The position numbers and the translations under genes were made by a program. Source: an uncultured Oscillospiraceae bacterium (GTDB taxonomy: Bacteria > Bacillota > Clostridia > Oscillospirales > Ruminococcaceae). From it: a stretch of 7,001 nt of DNA. Below are positions 1 through 4,695 of this stretch, one piece after another. Below the pieces are notes generated by a model that saw only the letters and a program-made list of their open reading frames with translations, did no database searches and had not been told where the DNA came from. How positions within the stretch are numbered: the first letter of the stretch is position 1; the number at the start of each line of letters is the position of its first letter. The DNA is taken from assembly GCA_910577365.1 (NCBI GenBank), contig CAJTMU010000047.1:1-7001 (forward strand), given 5' to 3'.

Positions 1-61
1 ATGTGCAAGGCGGGAAAGCTATAAGCATATCCCATTTATCCTTTATTTCATGGTTTGCGCC
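1..61. repeat. 61-bp exact copy of an internal methyltransferase segment
   Basis: Bases 1-61 are identical to 944-1004; identity stops at 62 versus 1005. On the minus strand the copy encodes residues from GANHEIK through the FPPCT motif of the methyltransferase, cut off by the window edge. Its upstream neighbour here is the 33-aa membrane peptide, not the methyltransferase N-terminus. This is either a partial gene duplication or recombination junction, or an assembly end that folds back into its own interior. Confidence 0.9.
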
Positions 62-149
62 CGTATCCTTTGAAAACGTGACCTAAAACGATACACACAA
101 TAAGGAAAACCAGAGCAACAACCGCAAAAATCTGAAGCAGCGTAACCAC
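48..149 (-). CDS. 33-aa single-pass membrane peptide
   Basis: A GTG start at 149 directly follows the TAA of the 97-aa gene (150-152). It has a clear ribosome site, AGGTGA at 155-160, five bases upstream and inside the end of that gene, so the two are probably translationally coupled. The peptide starts MVTLLQIFAVV. It has one hydrophobic span at about residues 4-23 with no charge, then a short basic tail ending KGYGRKP, so an N-out, C-in topology is expected. The last four codons and stop lie at or inside the 61-bp repeat (1-61), so the natural C-terminus may have been replaced by the junction. Size and position recall minor coat proteins of filamentous phages (M13 pVII is 33 aa and follows the gene V ssDNA-binding protein). 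A small holin-like or unrelated membrane peptide is equally possible. Expression is likely; function is unknown. Confidence 0.55.
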   Translation of the reverse strand: MVTLLQIFAVVALVFLIVCIVLGHVFKGYGRKP

Positions 150-443
150 TTAAATCACCTCGCCCGTATCCGGATCAGCAAGTGTGAAATCCGTTAAATA
201 ATCATTCCTGCCAAATACCGGTAATATCAGTTTCCCAGGAAGCGCGGATAGTTCGTAGTTATGCGAGCGGATAGCAAAATTGAAATCGTCCGCTTTCATC
301 TTAAGATTTTCCGTATTTTCGCCGCATACTACATACTTGCCGTTCTCCGAAGAATAGCAGAGGAAAACACGGTTATCAAAATTTGAACCCTCATAATTCC
401 CCTTGCTCTCCTTAACATTAATGATCTGATATTTCGTAGCCAT
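150..443 (-). CDS. 97-aa small phage-type protein, possible ssDNA-binding/OB-fold protein
   Basis: ATG at 443 follows an AAGGT ribosome site supplied by leader copy B. I do not recognise the family with certainty. The sequence is mostly alternating hydrophobic and polar residues with few helix signatures, so a compact beta-rich fold is likely. The N-terminal pattern (YQIINVKESKG-NYEG-NFDN) and the late PVFGRNDYLTDF segment resemble what small OB-fold ssDNA-binding proteins show, and its length is close to that of filamentous-phage gene V proteins (87 aa in M13). It is followed at once by a 33-aa membrane peptide, the order seen for genes V and VII in M13. Both points are inference; a generic phage accessory protein fits as well. 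It should be transcribed leftward with the methyltransferase from the repressor-controlled promoter. Confidence 0.75.
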   Translation of the reverse strand: MATKYQIINVKESKGNYEGSNFDNRVFLCYSSENGKYVVCGENTENLKMKADDFNFAIRSHNYELSALPGKLILPVFGRNDYLTDFTLADPDTGEVI

Positions 444-444
444 T

Positions 445-540
445 TTTACCTTCTTTCCGTGACCGCAGCCACTATTTTATTTACCCCATCAAGGTTGGCA
501 GCGGTTTTGTTTTTTCTCGCAACCGCTGAACGAGATCTAT
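445..540 (-). repeat. Leader repeat copy B upstream of the 97-aa gene
   Basis: Matches 1325-1420 with 10 mismatches in 96 bp and no gaps, at a constant offset of 880. On the minus strand it carries the ribosome site for the 97-aa ORF. It contains an 8-bp inverted repeat (499-506 with 521-528, arms CAGCGGTT/AACCGCTG, 14-nt loop). It touches the methyltransferase stop codon (537-539). No T-tract follows the hairpin, so it is probably a 5'-UTR structure and not a terminator. Confidence 0.9.
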
Positions 541-1181
541 ATGTACCCCGCCCACTGTTCAGCCATAGCACGAGCTAAACCTTGAAAAGTCTTTGACCTG
601 TTTTTCGGATTACTGCCGGCAGCTCCTTTATTGCCGGTCGTACTGGACGGACACCAGGTCGAGACCCATGGAACGATTTCCGTTGCCATCAGAATGGGAA
701 GCCCGCGCAGCCATAAGCGGGTTGTCTTTTCGTACTCATGACCGAACATCCACGGGTGAACTTCCTGAGAAAATGGCGGCATTTCATAGATACGGCTGGA
801 TATGGGGTTTTCAATGGCAATTTTAGAACAATCGGCATTATAAAGCGACATGAAAAACGCCTTTGCTTCAAGTCCTTTTTTATAACGTTCCTTATTAAGA
901 ATACCGTCAGGAAATAAAGAAGCATTGCCCGCATTTGAAAGATATGTGCAAGGCGGGAAAGCTATAAGCATATCCCATTTATCCTTTATTTCATGGTTTG
1001 CGCCGTCCATAGTCTGAAAGCTGCACCGACCGTTTATAAGCGGCAGCACATCACCAAGTATATGCCATTCAGGGTGACCCCCTGACGGCTCTTGTATATC
1101 CGCGCTGTATGCTTCATGACCAAGCTTGCGCAACTCAATGCACACCGTCTGGCTTTCCTCGCAGGCTGCAAGTATTTTCAT
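537..1181 (-). CDS. Phage-type cytosine-C5-like DNA methyltransferase
   Basis: A 214-aa protein with reduced hallmarks of cytosine-C5 methyltransferases. These are an N-terminal MKILAACEESQ segment in the SAM-binding motif I position (residues 1-11), an acidic D28 after GHEAYSAD, a PPC catalytic-loop motif (FPPCTYLSN, residues 75-83, nucleophile C78) and an ENP motif (124-126, usually ENV in classical enzymes). The C-terminal SKTFQGLARAMAEQW fits the closing motif of this small phage family. It is much shorter than typical restriction-modification C5 enzymes and has little room for a target-recognition domain. No restriction enzyme is adjacent, so it is probably an orphan phage methylase. An in-frame ATG at 1202 would add MNTGTFN. 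I prefer 1181 because the core family begins MKxLxACEESQ and because ATG 1181 lies one base after the stop of the upstream 45-aa ORF. The upstream ribosome site is weak, which fits translational coupling. Catalytic activity is not shown by the sequence. Confidence 0.88.
   Translation of the reverse strand: MKILAACEESQTVCIELRKLGHEAYSADIQEPSGGHPEWHILGDVLPLINGRCSFQTMDGANHEIKDKWDMLIAFPPCTYLSNAGNASLFPDGILNKERYKKGLEAKAFFMSLYNADCSKIAIENPISSRIYEMPPFSQEVHPWMFGHEYEKTTRLWLRGLPILMATEIVPWVSTWCPSSTTGNKGAAGSNPKNRSKTFQGLARAMAEQWAGYI
944..1004. repeat. Internal copy of the 61-bp repeat
   Basis: This copy sits in the intact methyltransferase gene and covers the codons around the PPC motif. It is the presumed parent of the fragment at 1-61. 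Confidence 0.9.
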
Positions 1182-1182
1182 A

Positions 1183-1320
1183 TTAAATGTACCCGTATTC
1201 ATCTATGAATTTTACAAGATCGCGCAAAAAGTCCGTTTCGTAGCTGTCCAATAGTTCTTTATCAAGCTCCTCGGTTATGTACTCGATCAGCTTTGCTCGT
1301 TCGTTTTCCTCGTATGTCAT
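1183..1320 (-). CDS. 45-aa acidic small protein of unknown function
   Basis: ATG at 1320 is preceded by an AGGT ribosome site from leader copy A. The stop TAA (1183-1185) is followed one base later by the preferred methyltransferase ATG at 1181, so the two genes are tightly coupled. The peptide starts MTYEENERAKLIEY and ends FIDEYGYI. It is very acidic and is probably one or two amphipathic helices (Glu/Asp/Lys-rich with regular Leu/Ile). No family is recognised. It is the first gene of the leftward operon from the repressor-controlled promoter, a position where phages often carry small regulatory or host-takeover proteins. Confidence 0.65.
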   Translation of the reverse strand: MTYEENERAKLIEYITEELDKELLDSYETDFLRDLVKFIDEYGYI

Positions 1321-1324
1321 AATG

Positions 1325-1420
1325 TTTACCTACTTTCTGTGACCGCAGCCACTATTTTATTTACCCCCTCAGGGTTGGCGACGGTTTTGTTTTTTATCGC
1401 AACCGCTAAACGAAATATAT
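1325..1420 (-). repeat. Leader repeat copy A upstream of the 45-aa gene
   Basis: Gap-free 90% match to 445-540. On the minus strand it forms most of the 5' UTR of the leftward operon and supplies the ribosome site for the 45-aa ORF. It can form a stem between GGTTG(G)CGA (1374-1382) and TCGCAACC (1397-1404) with one bulged base, a different pairing from copy B. Both copies hold an 8-codon GTG mini-ORF ending in TAA a few bases before the gene start; whether it is translated is unknown. Confidence 0.88.
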
Positions 1421-1457
1421 CTTTTCTCCCCTTCCCTGTTTCAATTGTTTTACGTGA

Positions 1458-1551
1458 AACACATATATGTGTTAAAATAGGGTATAACACATTTATGTGT
1501 TATTACAAAGTATAGCACATAGATGTGTTATTGTCAACACATCTATGTGTT
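1458..1551. promoter_or_regulatory. Four-operator array for the XRE repressor
   Basis: Four copies of a 16-bp palindrome, AACACAT-NN-ATGTGTT, lie at 1458-1473 (perfect, centre AT), 1486-1501 (centre TT), 1514-1529 (one arm changed to AGCACAT, centre AG) and 1536-1551 (centre CT). Start-to-start spacings are 28, 28 and 22 bp. The third lies between the -35 and -10 of the leftward promoter, the second lies in a similar spot in a weaker promoter copy, and the fourth covers the -35 region of the repressor's own promoter. This fits a prophage-type immunity switch in which the adjacent XRE protein represses the leftward operon and itself. Confidence 0.88.
1509..1537 (-). promoter_or_regulatory. Leftward promoter of the methyltransferase operon
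   Basis: Minus-strand TTGACA (1537-1532) and TATACT (1514-1509) have a 17-bp spacer and a TGn extended -10. The spacer holds operator 3. A second, weaker leftward promoter 28 bp downstream has TATACC at 1486-1481, with TTTGTA 17 bp or TTGTAA 16 bp upstream and operator 2 in the spacer. The transcript would have a roughly 180-nt leader that includes leader copy A. Confidence 0.82.
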
Positions 1552-1555
1552 AAAA

Positions 1556-1564
1556 TGTTATAAT
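1556..1564 (+). promoter_or_regulatory. Extended -10 promoter of the XRE repressor gene
   Basis: TGTTATAAT is a perfect extended -10. No good -35 stands 17 bp upstream; that place is occupied by operator 4 (1536-1551), which fits autorepression. The expected start near 1571 gives a leader of about 27 nt. Confidence 0.65.
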
Positions 1565-1597
1565 CTACATAATGCACAATATGGAGAAAGGAATTTT

Positions 1598-1834
1598 ATG
1601 AAAAATAACAAGGTAAACACACTATATCAACGGATAACCGATTTAAGAGAAGATAAGGATATGACACAAGCAGAAGTTGCACAACACCTAAATTTGCATC
1701 TAACACAATATAGAAGATATGAAAAGGCAGAAACACCAGTCACAGCAGATTTTATTAAAAACATATCAAAACTGTATAATGTAAGCGCAGATTATGTTTT
1801 AGGGCTAACAAATAACAAACAGAAATTTTGGTGA
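1598..1834 (+). CDS. XRE-family HTH transcriptional repressor (78 aa)
   Basis: A short Cro/C1-type DNA-binding protein made almost only of the helix-turn-helix domain. The HTH core TQAEVAQHLNLHLTQYRRYE spans about residues 23-42 and is followed by the usual VTADFIKNISKLYNVSADYVLGLT (49-71) of this family. There is no C-terminal peptidase or sensor domain, so induction by RecA-type self-cleavage is unlikely. The start at 1598 is chosen because AAGGA (1588-1592) lies five bases upstream; the frame is open back to 1523, but that region overlaps the operators and promoter. The gene is AT-rich compared with the methyltransferase. Its divergent position beside four palindromic operators makes it the likely immunity repressor of the element. 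The exact assignment of operators to this protein is inferred from proximity. Confidence 0.93.
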   Translation: MKNNKVNTLYQRITDLREDKDMTQAEVAQHLNLHLTQYRRYEKAETPVTADFIKNISKLYNVSADYVLGLTNNKQKFW

Positions 1835-1839
1835 TCTAC

Positions 1840-1868
1840 TTGAAATTTTTAATTGTTTATGTTAAAAT
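1840..1868 (+). promoter_or_regulatory. Promoter of the 49-aa ORF
   Basis: TTGAAA (1840-1845), a 17-bp spacer and TAAAAT (1863-1868) with a TGn extension. It begins six bases after the repressor stop codon, so the 49-aa gene can be transcribed independently of the repressor. No copy of the 16-bp operator is present. Confidence 0.7.
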
Positions 1869-1897
1869 GTATGTACAAGACAAGGGAGGTGAAAACC

Positions 1898-2047
1898 ATG
1901 ACCGAAAAAGAAAGACAAGACACAAAAATGGCAACCCTTTACGAGCTGCGACTTATTTTTACTAATGGCGAAAAAAAAGACTACACGACCGAAGAGATAG
2001 TAGAGCTTCTTGATAAGCTCGCGATGGCAAAGGAACAGGAAAGCTAA
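1898..2047 (+). CDS. 49-aa small protein of unknown function
   Basis: ATG at 1898 follows a strong GGGAGGTGA ribosome site (1884-1892). The longer in-frame form starting at 1853 overlaps the promoter and is rejected. The protein starts MTEKERQDTK. It has a likely beta-hairpin (YELRLIFTNGEKKDYT, residues 15-30) and then an amphipathic helix (EEIVELLDKLAMAKEQ). No known family is recognised. It has its own promoter and a strong terminator right after the stop (2056-2083), so it is a self-contained unit beside the immunity gene. Such placement would fit a lysogenic-conversion, anti-repressor or antitoxin-like product, but nothing in the sequence decides between these. Confidence 0.7.
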   Translation: MTEKERQDTKMATLYELRLIFTNGEKKDYTTEEIVELLDKLAMAKEQES

Positions 2048-2055
2048 TAATCTTT

Positions 2056-2083
2056 ACAAGCTCCGTAAGGGGCTTGTTTTTTT
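2056..2083 (+). terminator. Rho-independent terminator of the 49-aa ORF
   Basis: The stem ACAAGCTCC / GGGGCTTGT (one T-G wobble) with a GTAA loop runs into seven T residues, nine bases after the stop codon. Confidence 0.93.
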
Positions 2084-2141
2084 ACAGCTTATTGCCAACA
2101 ACAAGAGAAAATTTTGGTAAAATTTGGCTTTTCATGCCCTG

Positions 2142-2173
2142 TAAATAAAAGTCCGTATTACTAAACGGACTTT
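2142..2173 (-). terminator. Leftward-facing terminator hairpin
   Basis: A 9-bp perfect stem (2148-2156 with 2165-2173, arms AAAGTCCGT/ACGGACTTT) and 8-nt loop. On the minus strand it is followed by TTTTATTT, so it would stop leftward transcription. It would protect the 49-aa and repressor genes from transcription coming from the right. Confidence 0.65.
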
Positions 2174-2180
2174 CGAACCA

Positions 2181-2222
2181 CTGCCCCGCCGCGCGGCTGA
2201 AGCCTTGTGCGCGGCGGGGCAG
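2181..2222. other. Perfect 14-bp GC-rich inverted repeat with inner hairpin
   Basis: Arms CTGCCCCGCCGCGC (2181-2194) and GCGCGGCGGGGCAG (2209-2222) pair without mismatch. The 14-nt loop contains a further GGCT/AGCC pairing. No T-tract borders either side, so it is not a classical terminator. It could act as a DNA cruciform, an ssDNA fold-back or an RNA stem. It sits between two outward-facing terminators. Confidence 0.85.
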
Positions 2223-2247
2223 CTTAAAATTTGTACAAACAGCAATA

Positions 2248-2271
2248 GCCCGATCATGTCGGGCGTTTTTT
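2248..2271 (+). terminator. Rightward rho-independent terminator
   Basis: The stem GCCCGA / TCGGGC with a TCATG loop is followed by G and six T residues. Together with the hairpin at 2142-2173 it makes a transcriptional insulator in both directions. Confidence 0.88.
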
Positions 2272-2448
2272 ATGGCTGAACGTTGGAGCCGTTCGGCATC
2301 TGTTTTATATACTCACCTGCTCATCAGGTGGAATTAAATTCAATTTATGACATTTTGTGCAACGCGATCTATGATAATAAAAATTTTACGAAATTAGAAG
2401 GAGTGTTTTTCCCAAAATCCATTTTTTCTTTCTTTTTCCTTTGTGCGT

Positions 2449-2477
2449 ATTATATCACACTTTTTGAGAAATTTCAA
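2449..2477 (-). promoter_or_regulatory. Leftward promoter with no clear gene downstream
   Basis: Minus-strand TTGAAA (2477-2472), a 17-bp spacer and TATAAT (2454-2449) with a TGn extended -10. Its predicted start is near 2442. Downstream sequence is A-rich and then structured, without a convincing ORF. It lies back to back with the exonuclease promoter, 14 bp between the two -35 boxes. Confidence 0.7.
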
Positions 2478-2491
2478 GCTATGTAAAAGTA

Positions 2492-2520
2492 TTGACTTTA
2501 AATATCAACTATGCTATAAT
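2492..2520 (+). promoter_or_regulatory. Promoter of the exonuclease gene
   Basis: TTGACT (2492-2497), a 17-bp spacer and TATAAT (2515-2520) with a TGn extended -10. The start is expected near 2527, leaving a leader of about 90 nt before the TTG start codon. Confidence 0.85.
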
Positions 2521-2615
2521 AATTTAAATGAATAATATGAAACATTAACGATTAAAGCGTATTTTTAATGAAAAAAAGACTATAAGGAGATTATCACAAA
2601 AAGGAGGATAAACAG

Positions 2616-3179
2616 TTGAGCCGATTAGCGGTTATTGACACTGAAACCACATGGGGCGACGATGTTATGTCGATAGGAATTGCGATCGCAGATCCCGATG
2701 ACTTCAGACTTATTGACAAAAGATATTACATACTTACTCCATTTAAAAATCATGGCGGTATGTATACTTGCGCGCTTTACGTCAAAGGAATCATACCGGA
2801 CCTTGAGGGTTCGCGCTTAAAAGTAATAAATGATATAATATACTTTCTGGCTGAGCACGAAGTTTCTGATATTTTTGCCTATAACGCCGTGTTTGACTTC
2901 CGCCATCTTCCCGAGCTGCGATACCTAAGATGGTACGATATAATGAAACTGGCGGCGTATAGGCAATATAACCGCAAAATACCGACCGACGCGGAATGCT
3001 GCGGCACCGGCAAGCTGAAGCGCGGTTACGGCGTCGAGAGCATTTACCGTATGCTCAGCGGCGACGCGGGATATTGTGAGCTTCACAACGCGCTCACAGA
3101 CGCTCTGGACGAGCTGGAAATAATGCGGCTTCTGGGTATCCGCTTGGAGAGCTATAACGCGGCGGCTGTCAGCGTATAA
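2616..3179 (+). CDS. DEDDh (DnaQ/RNase T-like) 3'-5' exonuclease
   Basis: A 187-aa single-domain exonuclease of the DEDDh superfamily (DNA polymerase III epsilon, RNase T, oligoribonuclease relatives). All three motifs are visible: ExoI D8-x-E10 in VIDTETTW, ExoII N90/D94 in YNAVFDFRHLP, and ExoIII H157-x4-D162 in HNALTDALDE. These acidic residues bind two metal ions that hydrolyse the 3'-terminal nucleotide. The start is TTG at 2616, chosen because AGGAGG (2602-2607) lies eight bases upstream and the N-terminus then begins right at the ExoI strand. The protein has no extra domains, so its substrate (RNA 3' ends or DNA) cannot be told from sequence. It is monocistronic, with its own promoter and a shared downstream terminator. 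It is probably a cytosolic housekeeping or repair enzyme outside the mobile element. Confidence 0.9.
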   Translation: MSRLAVIDTETTWGDDVMSIGIAIADPDDFRLIDKRYYILTPFKNHGGMYTCALYVKGIIPDLEGSRLKVINDIIYFLAEHEVSDIFAYNAVFDFRHLPELRYLRWYDIMKLAAYRQYNRKIPTDAECCGTGKLKRGYGVESIYRMLSGDAGYCELHNALTDALDELEIMRLLGIRLESYNAAAVSV

Positions 3180-3230
3180 AGAGCGTAAGTTATTGACCGT
3201 AGTTTAAGAACATATTATTTAATACAAATT

Positions 3231-3266
3231 GAGCCGCCCTTTATGGGAGGCTCGTTTGGTTATTTT
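3231..3266. terminator. Bidirectional terminator between convergent genes
   Basis: The stem GAGCC-G-CCC / GGG-A-GGCTC has one internal mismatch and a TTTAT loop. The plus side is followed by GTTTGGTTATTTT and the minus side by AATTTGTATT. It lies between the exonuclease (+) and the DUF1266 gene (-). Confidence 0.8.
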
Positions 3267-3343
3267 ATGGCATAAAATCTGTATATGGGTTTTCCGTGAA
3301 ATTCATTGACAGAATTATTTTATAACTCATTAAGCGAAATAAG

Positions 3344-4486
3344 CTACTCTTTCCAGCGGATATCCCCCAAATCGCCGTGAATTATAAACGCAGACGATTT
3401 TAAAAGAAAATCAATCGCACTCGGGATACTGCGTTCATCTTCCATAAACATATACAGAGCGCTGCCGAACGCCATAGACAACATATATTCCTCTGTGGAA
3501 GAAAAACTTGCCTTGACATCGTCCATCATTGCTGACATACAAGTGCAATAATCGGTATGTGTCAGAAAATCAACAGCGTAGGCATGACGGCAGAAACCTA
3601 TTTTCTCCGACATATCCCAAGCCGCAACACCCGCTGCTGGGAGAAACTCCGCGAACACTTTTACGAAAAGCGTTACGTCATCGAACAGCCTGCGCCCGTT
3701 TTTGTTAAGCTCCGAAATGTCAAAGGCGGACTTTCCATTCAAAGAAGCTAAAACGTCCCTTGCGAAACGTGAAATATTGCAGCATCGGTTTGTCTGAAAA
3801 AATTCAATAAAGCTTCCGCGGTCCGTAACGCCAAACAGATTTCCAAACCACTCTTTAGCTTGCTCCCTCTTTTCGCCCTCATATTTTTTGAAATACTCCT
3901 TAAAGCCTAATCCATGCTCCTGACCGGGTATTTTGCGTATACCCGGAAGAAATCCCAGCTGCATGGTAAATTCCTCGTCGGAAAGCTCATATTTATCGGA
4001 ATAAGGCATTTGCGCATAGCGCTTTTTTATATCCCTTGTTACCTTTTCAGACAACTCACGCAGCGTATTGATATCCTTTTCAATATTTACTCGCGCGTCT
4101 TCAATCTCCTTATCCAGCTCAAACCCCAGCGAATCGTTGGGGTCCGCCTCCAGACCATCCTCAAAGCAATGTATTGCCATAAGGTGCTTGCGGTTCACAT
4201 AGAGAATATATCCCCTCATATAGTGCCAGTGTGATATATCAACGGGGTTATCACAGCGGGGATAAATCGCGTCAAGCTCTTCGGAAGCCTTGCCGAACTG
4301 TTTAAGATTGTTGTATGCACTGATAAGCCTGAACCACAGCTTGTTGCTCCAATGTTCCCGCGGTATATCCATTACCGCGGCTGCTATTTTATCGTATTCT
4401 TTCTCATTATACCATTGGTCAAGTTCCTCATAAATCTTATCGCTGTCAGAAATCATTCCGTTTTTGTCAAATGTGATATTATTCAC
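3344..4486 (-). CDS. TPR-repeat protein with C-terminal DUF1266-like domain
   Basis: A 380-aa soluble protein without signal peptide or membrane span. Residues ~48-118 contain two TPR-like helical pairs (WFRLISAYNNLKQFGKASEE and WHYMRGYILYVNRKHLMAIH, the second ending in LEADPND), which usually mediate protein contacts. Residues 122-158 form a charged helical linker. The C-terminal part (about 205-376) fits DUF1266, with the characteristic AAWDMSEKIGFCRHAYA segment (288-304) and the later SFSSTEEYMLSMAFGSALYMF (327-347). DUF1266 has no established function; family members occur in polymorphic-toxin and stress contexts, but no neighbour here supports either. The start at 4486 has an AGGTGA ribosome site five bases upstream. 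It is a monocistronic unit driven by the consensus promoter at 4629-4657, with a ~136-nt leader. The DUF assignment is from memory of the motif pattern. Confidence 0.8.
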   Translation of the reverse strand: MNNITFDKNGMISDSDKIYEELDQWYNEKEYDKIAAAVMDIPREHWSNKLWFRLISAYNNLKQFGKASEELDAIYPRCDNPVDISHWHYMRGYILYVNRKHLMAIHCFEDGLEADPNDSLGFELDKEIEDARVNIEKDINTLRELSEKVTRDIKKRYAQMPYSDKYELSDEEFTMQLGFLPGIRKIPGQEHGLGFKEYFKKYEGEKREQAKEWFGNLFGVTDRGSFIEFFQTNRCCNISRFARDVLASLNGKSAFDISELNKNGRRLFDDVTLFVKVFAEFLPAAGVAAWDMSEKIGFCRHAYAVDFLTHTDYCTCMSAMMDDVKASFSSTEEYMLSMAFGSALYMFMEDERSIPSAIDFLLKSSAFIIHGDLGDIRWKE

Positions 4487-4503
4487 CTAAACCGTCCTTT
4501 CCC

Positions 4504-4528
4504 TTGGGATATACGATGCTTTTCCCAA
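4504..4528 (-). promoter_or_regulatory. Leader hairpin upstream of the DUF1266 gene
   Basis: An inverted repeat TTGGGA / TCCCAA with a 13-nt loop lies in the 136-nt 5' UTR, about 20-40 bases before the start codon. No T-tract follows. A regulatory role is possible but not demonstrated. Confidence 0.3.
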
Positions 4529-4628
4529 CGGATATTTTATATATGCTTCGAAATACCGTAAGCGACGTAATTTGATTTTTTATATTATGCTAAATAGCGT
4601 TTAAAAGTAAGTTTGGTTATTTTCTTAA

Positions 4629-4657
4629 ATTATATCATACATTATTGGCTTTGTCAA
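4629..4657 (-). promoter_or_regulatory. Consensus sigma-A promoter of the DUF1266 gene
   Basis: Perfect TTGACA (4657-4652), a 17-bp spacer and perfect TATAAT (4634-4629) with TGn extension, on the minus strand. This is the best promoter in the window and predicts strong expression unless repressed. The start is expected near 4622. Confidence 0.92.
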
Positions 4658-4695
4658 TATGCTGGTATCACGGGGATACACCGATAAACCTAAGG

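Larger units (their letters stand above)
2142..2442 (-). ncRNA. Candidate structured RNA (~300 nt), low confidence
   Basis: The transcript expected from the leftward promoter at 2449-2477 would run from about 2442 to the terminator at 2142-2173. It contains hairpins at 2314-2330 (CACCTG/CAGGTG, 5-nt loop), 2248-2264 and the 14-bp stem at 2181-2222. Only a 17-codon ORF (2369-2422) is available and its ribosome site is poor. The RNA resembles no class I can name. An untranslated leader left after gene loss, or a non-functional promoter, would explain the same facts. Confidence 0.3.

Noticed and set aside
593..934. Two ORFs (593-826 plus, 689-934 minus) inside the methyltransferase
   Set aside because: Both are shadows of the methyltransferase reading frame, without ribosome sites or recognisable domains.
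537..1202. Restriction-modification system
   Set aside because: A methyltransferase alone is visible; none of the flanking small proteins shows nuclease motifs, and the HNH gene is 5 kb away beyond chromosomal genes.
1458..1551. CRISPR-like array
   Set aside because: The repeats are 16-bp palindromes spaced 6-12 bp apart within promoters, with no uniform spacers or cas genes. They are operators.
2160..2182. tRNA T-arm-like motif on the minus strand (GTGGTTCGAAAGTCC)
   Set aside because: The 7-nt TTCGAAA loop is not followed by C61, the flanks do not pair as a T-stem, and no acceptor, D or anticodon arm can be drawn. The bases belong to the flanking hairpins.
2314..2330. CTGATGAG on the minus strand, as in a hammerhead ribozyme core
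   Set aside because: No GAAA-type core strand or cleavage-site pairing follows in the right arrangement. The motif is explained by a simple CACCTG/CAGGTG hairpin.
2369..2422. 17-codon minus-strand ORF in the candidate RNA
   Set aside because: The nearest GGA is about 14 bases upstream of the ATG and the product is too short to judge. It is kept only as a remark under the RNA.
2283..2486. 67-codon plus-strand ORF
   Set aside because: No ribosome site, it begins 12 bases after a strong rightward terminator, and it runs through a poly-pyrimidine tract and the back-to-back promoters. It is better explained as non-coding sequence.
3262..3278. Palindrome ATTTTATG-G-CATAAAAT as an operator
   Set aside because: It lies downstream of two convergent genes and partly in the terminator T-tract, with a one-base loop and no promoter nearby. 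AT-rich chance symmetry is sufficient.
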